The notes under the pieces are model-generated. The model was not told where the DNA came from. It saw only the letters and a list, made by a program, of their open reading frames with translations, and made no database searches. Below, in pieces: positions 37,451-46,061 of a stretch of 52,168 nucleotides of DNA. This DNA is from Chloroflexota bacterium. Its GTDB lineage: Bacteria; Chloroflexota; Dormibacteria; CF-121. The DNA is taken from positions 1 through 52,168 of the forward strand of contig VBDZ01000012.1 in NCBI GenBank assembly GCA_005881215.1. Reading direction: 5' to 3'. A program made the position numbers and the translations under genes. The stretch's first letter is position 1; each line of letters begins with the position of its first letter.

Positions 37451-37920
37451 GGCGTTCTGCGCGCCAGCGAGGCTTCACCCTGGTCGAAATGATGGTGGGC
37501 ATGGCGATCCTCAGCGTGGTCGCGGTCGCCATGGCCGGGACGTTTCTGGTTGCCAATCGCGCGGTGTCCAACGAGGCGCGGGTGATCGCCGCGGACGAGG
37601 CGGTGAGCGGAGCCAGTGTCTGGCTCACTCGCGACCTGAACAGCGCGGCCGCGCTGCCCGCGCTACCCGTGACGATCAACATCCTCAATACGCTGACGCT
37701 GACCTACGGATCGCCACCGGTCATCATCCAGTACAGGGTCGACAACAACCGTGACCTGGTGCGCACGATCAACGGCGTCGCCACCTCCGCGGCTCGCGGC
37801 ATCACCAGCGTCGCGATCACGTCGGCCGGCTGCTATGCCACGGTCACCATCCAGCCGTCGGCGACCGGGGCGACGGCCGCGACGTTCAACGTCAGCAACC
37901 GCCCGGGAGGGTGCTGGTGA
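37447..37920 (+). CDS. Minor prepilin with type IV N-terminal methylation motif (PilW/GspJ-like)
   Basis: RRSARQRGFTLVEMMVGMAILSVVAVAMAG; ATGA overlap with the previous gene. Confidence 0.87.
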   Translation: MRRSARQRGFTLVEMMVGMAILSVVAVAMAGTFLVANRAVSNEARVIAADEAVSGASVWLTRDLNSAAALPALPVTINILNTLTLTYGSPPVIIQYRVDNNRDLVRTINGVATSAARGITSVAITSAGCYATVTIQPSATGATAATFNVSNRPGGCW

Positions 37921-38357
37921 TGCCTCACCGGTTGTCAGCGCAGCGCGGCCAGGGACTGCTGCTGATCCTGGCGTTTGTCGCCGCCTTCTTACTCGTCGTC
38001 TGGGCGGCACTGTCGCTGGCCAGCGCCGCCTTCCTCAACCTCAACGGAACTCGCAGTGACACGCAGCACACCTATGCCCTCGACGCCGGACTGGCCTACG
38101 CGGTCGAGACCAACGACTCGGCGGCCAAGGGTGCCGGGTGCGGGCTGACGCCGCCGGCGAATTTCCCCCTCAACTACGGTTCGGCCACCATCACGGTCAT
38201 CGTGACGATCACGCCGGTCACCGGCTGCAAGCCCGGTAAGCCAAGCTACAACGTCACGGTGTCAGCCGGAGCCGGCCGCCAGTTGAATGCCCAGATCTCG
38301 TCCTCCAACGCCGGGAAAAAGGCAACCTGGGCGATCGACTGGGAAGCCTACCAGTGA
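37920..38357 (+). CDS. PilX-like pilus-associated protein without a classical prepilin site
   Basis: MPHRLSAQRGQGLLLILAFVAAFLLVVWAALSLASAAFLNLNGTRSDTQHTYALDAGLAYAVE. Confidence 0.6.
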   Translation: MPHRLSAQRGQGLLLILAFVAAFLLVVWAALSLASAAFLNLNGTRSDTQHTYALDAGLAYAVETNDSAAKGAGCGLTPPANFPLNYGSATITVIVTITPVTGCKPGKPSYNVTVSAGAGRQLNAQISSSNAGKKATWAIDWEAYQ

Positions 38358-39265
38358 CCGCCCGGCTCGGAATCGATCTTGGGGCCGGCGAGCTGCGGCT
38401 GCTTCAAGCTGACGGCCGGCGCCTGACCCATCACGCCGAGGTGTTGCTCCCCGAGGGGGCCATGGTGGATGGGATGCCGACGGGCCTGCTTACCGCAACC
38501 GTTCGCAGCGCCCTGGACGCCGGAGGCTTCAGCGCCAGGCGCGCTCGGGTGGCGATCGCCGAGACCGGGACCGCGTTTCGCGACTTCCGCCTGCCGCGGC
38601 TCGGCGGCAGCGAGCTCAGCCGCGCCGTCGCCTTCGAGGGTCGCCGCCTGGTCCCGATGGAGGCGGCCGATGTCTACTTCGCCTGGCACGCGAGCCGCGA
38701 CTCGAAGGGGTACGGCGTGTACCTGGTCGCGGCGCGGCGAGCCATGATCGACGCGGTGATCGCGGCCATTGGCGCGGCCGGTCTCCAGGTCGAGCGGATG
38801 GACCTCAAGCCCCTGGCGTTGGCGCGCGGCATGGCGGTATCCGACGGCCTGCTGCTCGAGTGGGGCGCGACTGAGGCCACCCTGGTGCTGATGGTCCGCG
38901 GGCGCCCACGATTCTTTCGGACGTTCGCGCTCGATGCACCGTCAGACGACGCCGAGGCTCAGCTCGACGAGCTGGCCCTCTCCCTCAATGCGCTCGTCAA
39001 GTTCATGCGCGGGGCGACCTCGGACGTCCCAATCGGTCCGGCGACGTCGCTCGCGCTTGGCGGCCGCTTTGCCTTCCTCGACGACGGCCTGCAGCGAGCT
39101 CGCCAGCGCTTCGAGTTCAACGTCGTCCTTCCCCTGACGGCCTTCGAAGCGCCGGCAGATTTCCCCTGGCAGGCGCATTTCGCGGGCATTGGCTTGATCC
39201 GGCAGGGACGTTGGCACAACCGTCTGAGTCCGTCACAGGGAGGTGACCAACGTGTCGCGGCCTGA
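38354..39265 (+). CDS. pilM: PilM-like type IV pilus assembly protein (actin-like fold)
   Basis: MTARLGIDLGAGELRLLQADGRRL...VRSALDAGGFSARRARVAIAETGTAFRDFRLPRLGGSELSRAVAFEGRRLVPM; position in T4P operon. Confidence 0.8.
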   Translation: MTARLGIDLGAGELRLLQADGRRLTHHAEVLLPEGAMVDGMPTGLLTATVRSALDAGGFSARRARVAIAETGTAFRDFRLPRLGGSELSRAVAFEGRRLVPMEAADVYFAWHASRDSKGYGVYLVAARRAMIDAVIAAIGAAGLQVERMDLKPLALARGMAVSDGLLLEWGATEATLVLMVRGRPRFFRTFALDAPSDDAEAQLDELALSLNALVKFMRGATSDVPIGPATSLALGGRFAFLDDGLQRARQRFEFNVVLPLTAFEAPADFPWQAHFAGIGLIRQGRWHNRLSPSQGGDQRVAA

Positions 39266-39401
39266 TCGCGCACCCAACATCGCCGTCGACTTCGCGCCGC
39301 CCCGCAACCCGAGCCGCGTTCGGCCGCTGGCCGTGCTGGTCGCGACCGTGCTGGCGGTCGGCGTTGTGACGATCGCCGTCACGCAACTGGTACTGCGTTG
39401 A
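39243..39401 (+). CDS. Putative 52-aa single-TM protein (minimal PilN-like?)
   Basis: GTG-initiated: (V/M)TNVSRPDRAPNIAVDFAPPRNPSRVRPLAVLVATVLAVGVVTIAVTQLVLR*; overlaps the pilM end. Confidence 0.5.
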   Translation: MTNVSRPDRAPNIAVDFAPPRNPSRVRPLAVLVATVLAVGVVTIAVTQLVLR

Positions 39402-39471
39402 GCGAACTTTCACGAATCTCGCAAGAAAAGCACCCTACGCTCGACAGAGACTAAGGAGGTATACGACAACC

Positions 39472-39918
39472 ATGCTTCTCGCACTACTCAAGGATGCGCG
39501 CAACCGCTCGCATCGCAGCCAGGGTGGTTTCACCCTTGTCGAGCTGCTCGTGGTCATCGCGATCCTGGGCATCCTCGCGGCGATCGTGCTCTTCAACATC
39601 TCCGGCGTCAACGCCAACGCGGCCTGCAACGCGATGAAGACCGACGGCGGGACCGTCCAGGGCGCCGCCGACATCTACTACGTCAACCACAACAACGTCT
39701 ACCCGGTCACCGGCGGCGACAAGGCCAGCCCGGCCTCCGTGGCCCCGGTCGACACCGTCAACATCGGGGAGCTGCTGAGCAGCGGGTATCTGCACCAGGC
39801 GCCCCCCGCGACGGAGTCGTTCGCCTACGGTCCGTTCGGCGTGCCGGCGAACTACAGCAACGGCACCATCCACGCGTACCTGACCGCCTCCCCGGCCGGT
39901 TGCCAGTACAACCCATAA
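39472..39918 (+). CDS. pilA: Type IV major pilin-like protein
   Basis: SQGGFTLVELLVVIAILGILAAIVLFNISG prepilin motif; strong RBS AAGGAGGT; terminator immediately downstream. Confidence 0.93.
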   Translation: MLLALLKDARNRSHRSQGGFTLVELLVVIAILGILAAIVLFNISGVNANAACNAMKTDGGTVQGAADIYYVNHNNVYPVTGGDKASPASVAPVDTVNIGELLSSGYLHQAPPATESFAYGPFGVPANYSNGTIHAYLTASPAGCQYNP

Positions 39919-39940
39919 TCGATAGGGCTTCTCAAACAGT

Positions 39941-39968
39941 GATCGGCCGGCCTTCGGGCCGGCCGATC
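39941..39968 (+). terminator. Rho-independent-like hairpin after the pilin gene
   Basis: GATCGGCCGGCC-TTCG-GGCCGGCCGATC, perfect 12-bp stem with TTCG loop, followed by TGTTTCT. Confidence 0.85.
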
Positions 39969-39998
39969 TGTTTCTAGCACGCCCGGGGCGACGCCCTA

Positions 39999-40985
39999 TT
40001 AGGCGATCTTGGCTTCCTCGCCCTGCGTTCCCGCGATGCGTTGCGGCAGGGACGAGGTGGCGAAGGCGGCGGTCAGGCGAGGGTCCCACTGGGTGCCGGA
40101 GCCGGCGGCCAGGATCTCAAGCGCCCTGGCCACGGTATAGCGGGGCCGGTAAGGACGGTCGGTGATCATCGCGTGGAAGGCGTCCGCCACCGCGACAATG
40201 CGCGCCATCATCGGGATGGCCGGGCCCTGCAACTTGTCGGGATAGCCGCTGCCGTCCCAGCGCTCGTGGTGATGGCGGATGGCAGGCGCCAGCACGGACG
40301 CCGGACGGAAGGGACCGGCGATCTCGGCGCCGAGGATGGTGTGCTTCTTGATCTGTTCGAATTCCTCCGGCGTGTAGCTGCCCTGCTTGTTGAGCAGGTC
40401 CTCGGGCAGGCCGATCTGCCCGATGTCGTGCAAGAGGCCGGCATGGAAGGCCACCTCCTGGTCCTCGGCGTCGAGCCCGATCAGCCGGGCGAGCGCCTGG
40501 GCGGTCAGCGCCACCCGGTCGTCGAAGGGCGCCTTCGACTCGGTCGGGTTCTCCTTCTTGACCAACTCACGGAGGCTTTCCTGGGTGCTCTGGAGGTCGC
40601 GACGCAACTCTTTCAAGCGAAGCAACGCGCGCACCCGCACCTGCAGATCGCGCATCGGGACCGGCTTGACGATCAAGTCATCGGCCCCTGACTCGACCAT
40701 CTTCATTCGCTCTGGCCGCGGGTCGAACCCGGTCATCATCAGCACCGGGATCTCGGCGGTGGCCGGATCTGATTTCAGGCGCTTGCAGGCCTCGTGTCCG
40801 TTCATCACCGGCATCTCGACGTCCATCAGGATCAGATCCGGCTTCAAGCGTTTGGCGGAATGGATCGCCTCCTCACCGTTGGTCGCCGCCTCGGTCCAAA
40901 AACCGAGCGTGGAGAGCTGGCCGCAGAGGAGATCGCGATTGGCGCTGCTGTCGTCCGTCACCAGGATGGTCCGGCGTTCGGGCAT
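39999..40985 (-). CDS. Response regulator with HD-GYP output domain (RpfG-like c-di-GMP phosphodiesterase)
   Basis: TILVTDDSSANRDLLCGQL...DLILMDVEMPVMNGHEACKRL...DDLIVKPVPM; LLHDIGQIGLPEDLLNKQG; HHHERWDGSGYPDKLQG. Confidence 0.93.
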   Translation of the reverse strand: MPERRTILVTDDSSANRDLLCGQLSTLGFWTEAATNGEEAIHSAKRLKPDLILMDVEMPVMNGHEACKRLKSDPATAEIPVLMMTGFDPRPERMKMVESGADDLIVKPVPMRDLQVRVRALLRLKELRRDLQSTQESLRELVKKENPTESKAPFDDRVALTAQALARLIGLDAEDQEVAFHAGLLHDIGQIGLPEDLLNKQGSYTPEEFEQIKKHTILGAEIAGPFRPASVLAPAIRHHHERWDGSGYPDKLQGPAIPMMARIVAVADAFHAMITDRPYRPRYTVARALEILAAGSGTQWDPRLTAAFATSSLPQRIAGTQGEEAKIA

Positions 40986-41044
40986 GGGTCCGGACGGCAG
41001 CGGGTCCACGGCAGGTACGACGTAGGAACCGGGACCTTCCTTCG

Positions 41045-43486
41045 TTGCAGGGAGCAGTGAAGCGTCGCGTCACACAACCGTCCGTGCCGCTCGCCCTCAA
41101 ACTGCCCAACCTCCTCTCCGTGGAGGAGGTGGCGGCGGCGATCCACCGGCATCCGGAGGTGGTGCGGCGGCAGGCGCGCGACGGCCGCCTGCCGGCGGAG
41201 AAGATCGGCCGGGTCTGGTTCTTCCGGCCAGAGCGTCTCGCCGAGGCCGGCTTCAGCCAGTTCCTGCCTCGCATGGCCAGTGAGGCCGCAACCCACCTGC
41301 CCACGGTTGGTCCCGGCACCGAGGGGCTGCTTCGAGCGCTCAGCGATGCCGGCCTCGAGGCCCTCCAGCACCCTGACCGCGACGCCATCTTCAACGCGGT
41401 GGCGGGCCGCCTCGCGGAGGCCGGGCTCTCGACCTATTTCTTCCTGATGGCGCCGGGCGAGAAGGGGCTGACCATCGCCTTCTGGCACACGGTCGACGCC
41501 GCGACGGAGGTGGACACGCTCGCCGGCGGGCAGCAGGTTGGCACCTTCATCCCATTCGACCGCATTCCGATGCTTCACCGGGTCTGCACCACGCTGCGGC
41601 CCCACTACATCGGCGACCACGACGAGCTGGTTGGCCGGGTGGCAATGGCGCTACGGCCGAACGTGGCGGCGAACGCGCGTCGGCTGAGCGAGGTGCTCCA
41701 TCTCAACACCGTGATCTCCGCGCCGCTGGCTGCCGCCGGCCGGGCGATCGGCGCCATCACCGTCCTGGGTGCGGGGCTGCGGGAGGCTGATCTGCCCGCC
41801 GTGATGGCGTTTGCGAACCAGACCGCCGCGGCCCTGGAAACCGCCCGCCTGCTCGAGGAGTCCCGGCGGATGGAGGAGGCGACGGTGTTGACGCTGGCGG
41901 GCGCAATCGAGCTCCGGGAAGCCTTGCACAGCCGGGCCCGCGAACACGCGGCGCTCGCCGAACAGTTTGCCGGGCATCTCGGGTTCGAACCGGCGCGGCG
42001 CCGGCGGGTGCGTTATGCCGCCCTTCTCCAGGACCTGGGGAAGCTCAGCCTGCCGGACAGCCTCCTCAGCAAGCGGGGCCGGCTCGACGCCGAGGAGCGG
42101 GCGTTGATGATGACCCACCCGGTCGTCGCCGCTGACCTGGTGGGCCGATTCACCCCGCTCGCCGACCTGGCGCCACTGGTGCGATCGCACCATGAGTGGT
42201 TCAACGGCGAAGGCTATCCCAATGGGCTAAAAGGCGAGGCGATCCCCCTCGAAACCCGGATCATCTCTATCGTCAACGCCTTCTTCACCGTCACGTTCGA
42301 CCTCCCATTCAAGACCCAGGCCACGGTGCCGGAAGGGCTGGCGGAGCTCACCAACTTTTCGGGCATCAACCTCGACCCGGCGCTCACCGACGCCTTCGTG
42401 GTCATGTGCCGCGAGGGGGCCTTGGCTCAGGCGCCCTGGTACGTGGAGATGCTCGAGGCGATGATGGCATCGACCGCGGCCACCCCGGCCGCCGGCCCCA
42501 AGGACATCCTGGGGGTGGCCGACTCGCGCGAGCTGCGCATCATCTACCGGATCGCGCAGGAGACAACCGCGGTCCTCGACCTCGGCACCCTACTCAAGCG
42601 GATCGTCACCATCATCCGCGATGTGATGGGCTACTACATGGTGTCGATCCTGTTGCCGGCAGAGAAATCGAGCGAGCTGCGGGTGGGCGCCCACAGCGGT
42701 TATGCCGTCGACATCACCGGAATGACGATCCCGATCGGTCGCGGGATCACCGGCTGGGTCTTCACCCATGGAGTCCCGCAGATCATCCCCGATGTCAAGG
42801 CCGACCAGCGCTACATTGGGCTGGACGATCAGGTCCGCTCCGAACTGGCATTCCCGCTCATCAGTCGAGGCCGGGTGGTGGGCGTGCTAAACGCCGAAAG
42901 CCAGCAGGCAGACGCGTTCTCCGAGGCGGATGTCGCACTGATGTCGGCGGTGGGCTCGCAACTCGCCTCCTGCCTCGAGGTGGCGCAGCTCCATGACAAT
43001 CTCAAGCGCGAGGCGAGTCACGACCCGCTCACCCGGCTCAACAATCGGCGCTTGTTCCTCGAGCGGCTCGATCAGGAGGTCGCGCGCGCGACCGCAGGTG
43101 GCGAGAGCTTCTCCATCGTCTTTCTCGACGTCGATGAGCTCAAGCGGATCAACGACACCTACGGTCACCTTGCCGGCGATGCGTTGCTCCGCGAGGTCTC
43201 GAACGCGCTGATGGACGCAGTCCGCGGCGAGGACGTGGTCGCGCGCTACGGAGGTGACGAGTTCGTCGTGCTCCTGCCGTCCACGTCCGCGCCGGCCGCG
43301 ACGAGCGTGGCGCAACGAATCTCCGAAGGCATCGCGCGGCACCGCTTCATGGCGGGGCGCGAACTGCTACAGATTCCGGGCGTAAGCCTGGGCGTCGCGA
43401 CCTTCCCCCGCGATGGCCGCACCGCCGAGGAAATCCTGGCGGCGGCCGACGCCACCCTCTACCAGGAGAAGCGGAAAGCGAGTTAA
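41045..43486 (+). CDS. HTH (excisionase-like) - GAF - degenerate HD-GYP - GAF - GGDEF protein
   Basis: LLSVEEVAAAIHRHPEVVRRQARDGRLPAEKIGRVWFFRPERL; LLQDLGKLSLPDSLLSKRG...HHEWFNGEGYPNGLKG; DPLTRLNNRRLFLERL...RYGGDEFVVLLP. Confidence 0.88.
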   Translation: MQGAVKRRVTQPSVPLALKLPNLLSVEEVAAAIHRHPEVVRRQARDGRLPAEKIGRVWFFRPERLAEAGFSQFLPRMASEAATHLPTVGPGTEGLLRALSDAGLEALQHPDRDAIFNAVAGRLAEAGLSTYFFLMAPGEKGLTIAFWHTVDAATEVDTLAGGQQVGTFIPFDRIPMLHRVCTTLRPHYIGDHDELVGRVAMALRPNVAANARRLSEVLHLNTVISAPLAAAGRAIGAITVLGAGLREADLPAVMAFANQTAAALETARLLEESRRMEEATVLTLAGAIELREALHSRAREHAALAEQFAGHLGFEPARRRRVRYAALLQDLGKLSLPDSLLSKRGRLDAEERALMMTHPVVAADLVGRFTPLADLAPLVRSHHEWFNGEGYPNGLKGEAIPLETRIISIVNAFFTVTFDLPFKTQATVPEGLAELTNFSGINLDPALTDAFVVMCREGALAQAPWYVEMLEAMMASTAATPAAGPKDILGVADSRELRIIYRIAQETTAVLDLGTLLKRIVTIIRDVMGYYMVSILLPAEKSSELRVGAHSGYAVDITGMTIPIGRGITGWVFTHGVPQIIPDVKADQRYIGLDDQVRSELAFPLISRGRVVGVLNAESQQADAFSEADVALMSAVGSQLASCLEVAQLHDNLKREASHDPLTRLNNRRLFLERLDQEVARATAGGESFSIVFLDVDELKRINDTYGHLAGDALLREVSNALMDAVRGEDVVARYGGDEFVVLLPSTSAPAATSVAQRISEGIARHRFMAGRELLQIPGVSLGVATFPRDGRTAEEILAAADATLYQEKRKAS

Positions 43487-43624
43487 CTCAACGGCGCCGG
43501 TGCGCCGTCCAGCCGGCCCATCGCGCACTTGGCCGAAATCACGACGGCCTCGTGGGCGCGTACAGGACGGCATGCGGCGCCGGCGCTGTTACGCGCGAAA
43601 GCGCGGCTCGGCCTGCGGCCTCGC

Positions 43625-44668
43625 TTAGCCGAAGACCTGCTGCAGGTCGTAGAGCTCGCGCGGCACGCGCCGGGTTTCGCCGATGACGTCCCGCAGCGGG
43701 ACCACGGCGATCTGCCCATCGCGGCGAATGGGAATGACGCCCGCCTTGTGGTCCGCCAGCAGATCGGTGGCCGCGACGCCCAGCCGGGTGGCCCAGATCC
43801 GATCAACCGGCGAGGGCGAGCCACCCCGCTGAACGTGGCCTAGCACGGTCACCCGCGTCTCGAAACCAGTCGCCTGCTCGATATAGGTGCTGAGCGCGTC
43901 GCCCACCCCCTGCTTGGCCAGCTGCACGTGCCCGAAGGCATCGCGCTTCTCGGCGGCCGCAGACATTGCCATCGCCGGCTCGAGCGCGCGCAGCTTCACG
44001 CCCTCGGCCACCACGATGATGCTGAAGTCTTTGCCTTCGGCGCGTCGCCGGTGCAAGTGCTCGACCACCGCGTCGAGGTCGACCGGGAATTCGGGGATGA
44101 TGATCATGTCGGCACCGCCGGCCAGGCCACCCACCATCCCGACCCAACCGGTATCGCGCCCCATCACCTCCACCACCATGACCCGGTGGTGGGCGGACGC
44201 GGTCGTGTGCAGCCGGTCGAGCGCTTCGACGACGATGCCCACCGCGGTGTCGAAACCGATGCAGAACTCGGTGACGGACAGGTCGTTGTCGATCGTCTTC
44301 GGAACCCCCACCACCGGAAACCCCGCGTCACTCATCGCCGCCGCCACCGACAGGGTATCGTCGCCACCGATCGCCACCAGGCCATCGACGCCGCGGCTGC
44401 GCAGCAGCTTGATGACTTCGGCGACGCCGCCCTTTTCCTTGAGGGGATTGGTCCGAGAGGTGCCCAGGATGGTGCCGCCGACTGGCAGGATGCCGCGCAC
44501 CGATCCGACCGTCAGTTCCTCCAGGTCACCGGCGCCGAGCACGCCCGCCCAGCCATTCTTGATCCCGGTCACCTGGAAGCCGCGCTGAAAGGCACGGCGG
44601 GCCACGCCCCGAATGGCGGCATTGAGACCCGGCGCGTCGCCGCCGCCGGTGAGAACACCGATGCGCAC
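43625..44668 (-). CDS. 6-phosphofructokinase, sequence signature of the PPi-dependent type
   Basis: GVLTGGGDAPGLNAAIRG; LVAIGGDDTLSVAAAM; VPKTIDNDLSVTEFCIGFDTA; VEVMGRDTGWVG; LGHVQRGGSPSPVDRIWATRLG; GTG start. Confidence 0.93.
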   Translation of the reverse strand: MRIGVLTGGGDAPGLNAAIRGVARRAFQRGFQVTGIKNGWAGVLGAGDLEELTVGSVRGILPVGGTILGTSRTNPLKEKGGVAEVIKLLRSRGVDGLVAIGGDDTLSVAAAMSDAGFPVVGVPKTIDNDLSVTEFCIGFDTAVGIVVEALDRLHTTASAHHRVMVVEVMGRDTGWVGMVGGLAGGADMIIIPEFPVDLDAVVEHLHRRRAEGKDFSIIVVAEGVKLRALEPAMAMSAAAEKRDAFGHVQLAKQGVGDALSTYIEQATGFETRVTVLGHVQRGGSPSPVDRIWATRLGVAATDLLADHKAGVIPIRRDGQIAVVPLRDVIGETRRVPRELYDLQQVFG

Positions 44669-44689
44669 GACGCCTAGTTTACGGGGCGT

Positions 44690-45319
44690 CTAGTCCGGAT
44701 TCCGCCGGCCCGATCTCAGGTTCGCGATCAGCAGCAGGGCTCCGAGCAGGATGATCACCGCCCCGACGACAGCGCCGGTCGAATGCCCGAACTCGTAGCC
44801 ACCGATCCCGATCACGCCTTCGAAGAACGCCGCGCCCAGCAGGAAGAGGACGACGCCGATTCCGACCAGCCGGCTGCCGGCCCGCACGTTCCCCGGCCGG
44901 TTGGCCGTAAGCCCGTACAGAATCATGCCGCTGCCGACGGCGCCCGGAACGATCAGCGCCCAGGCGTAGGCCCAGCTCTCGAAATGGTCGGTGGTGTTCT
45001 GGTACAGCAGGATCAGGCCGGTCACGGTGAGGATGCTGCCGGCAATCGCGAGCCCCTCGCCAATCACGCCGCGTCCCGCCAGCGCCACAACCAGCAGTGC
45101 GACTCCAGGCACGATGATGAAGAACGGCCAGCCGTATCGCCCCAGGTCGAGGTGAACGAACTGTCCGACCAGCAGGATGACGCCAATCAGCACCAGCAGG
45201 CCACCGAGCATGGTCGACTGGCGGACTCCGGACCTCAGGCTGGACGTCAACGGACCGGGAGCCTGGCTAACGGCGGGCCCGGATACGACCGGAGCGCTTG
45301 GCGGCGCGCCCTCTGGCAT
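44690..45319 (-). CDS. Multi-TM membrane protein (DUF5668/LiaF-N-like)
   Basis: STMLGGLLVLIGVILLVGQFVHLDLGRYGWPFFIIVPGVALLVVAL and further hydrophobic segments. Confidence 0.65.
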   Translation of the reverse strand: MPEGAPPSAPVVSGPAVSQAPGPLTSSLRSGVRQSTMLGGLLVLIGVILLVGQFVHLDLGRYGWPFFIIVPGVALLVVALAGRGVIGEGLAIAGSILTVTGLILLYQNTTDHFESWAYAWALIVPGAVGSGMILYGLTANRPGNVRAGSRLVGIGVVLFLLGAAFFEGVIGIGGYEFGHSTGAVVGAVIILLGALLLIANLRSGRRNPD

Positions 45320-46001
45320 GCGTCAACCTTACCCGGGTGCCGGTCGGTGTCAAGGGCCCTCGGCGCCGGCCCGGCCGGACCGTGGACGAGGGACAGAAGT
45401 CGTTCAGCACGCATTCGGGGCACCTCGGCGCCCGTGCCACGCAGACCCGGCGGCCGTGCAGGATCAAGCGCAAGCTGAAGCCGGTCCACTCAGGAGGCGG
45501 GATCAGTTTCGTGACCTCGGCTTCGATCTTGACCGGGTCGGTGCTCCTGGTCAGGCCCAGCCGGCGGGTCAGCCGGGTGACGTGGGTGTCGACCGCGAAC
45601 CCGGGAATGCCGAAGGCGACGCCCAGCACGACGTTGGCGGTCTTCCGCCCCACCCCCGGCAGGGTGACGAGGTCCTCCATCCTGGGCGGTACCTCGCCGT
45701 GGAACCGCTCGACCAGGGCGGCGCTGGCGGCAATGATGGTTTTCGCCTTGGTGCGGAAGAAGCCGGTGGGCTTGATCAGGGCTTCGACCGCCCGCGGATC
45801 GGCGTGGGCCAGCGCCGCGGCGTCCGGATACCTGGCGAACAGGACCGGCGTGACGGCATTCACCGACCGGTCGGTGGTCTGCGCCGAGAGGATGGTCGCC
45901 ACCAGCATCTGGAACGGGGTTTTGTGGTCGAGCTCCGAGATTGCCGGATAGACGGCCTTGAGCCGTTCGACCGCGAGCAGGGCGCGTTCTTTGGCCCGCA
46001 C
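45267..46001 (-). CDS. nth: Endonuclease III
   Basis: TPFQMLVATILSAQTTDRSVNAVTP; MEDLVTLPGVGRKTANVVLGVAFG; FAVDTHVTRLTRRLGL; FeS motif CVARAPRCPECVLNDFC; GTG start at 46001. Confidence 0.95.
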   Translation of the reverse strand: MRAKERALLAVERLKAVYPAISELDHKTPFQMLVATILSAQTTDRSVNAVTPVLFARYPDAAALAHADPRAVEALIKPTGFFRTKAKTIIAASAALVERFHGEVPPRMEDLVTLPGVGRKTANVVLGVAFGIPGFAVDTHVTRLTRRLGLTRSTDPVKIEAEVTKLIPPPEWTGFSLRLILHGRRVCVARAPRCPECVLNDFCPSSTVRPGRRRGPLTPTGTRVRLTHARGRAAKRSGRIRARR

Positions 46002-46061
46002 AGCGACAAGCCTAACGCCGTGACGGTCCGGTAACGGCGCGCACGTCAGGGCGGCGCAAAG

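Noticed and set aside
43487-43624. Possible ncRNA or terminator between the GGDEF and PFK genes
   Set aside because: Only short GC hairpins (e.g. CGCGC-TTTC-GCGCG) without a U-tract; not distinguishable from GC background.
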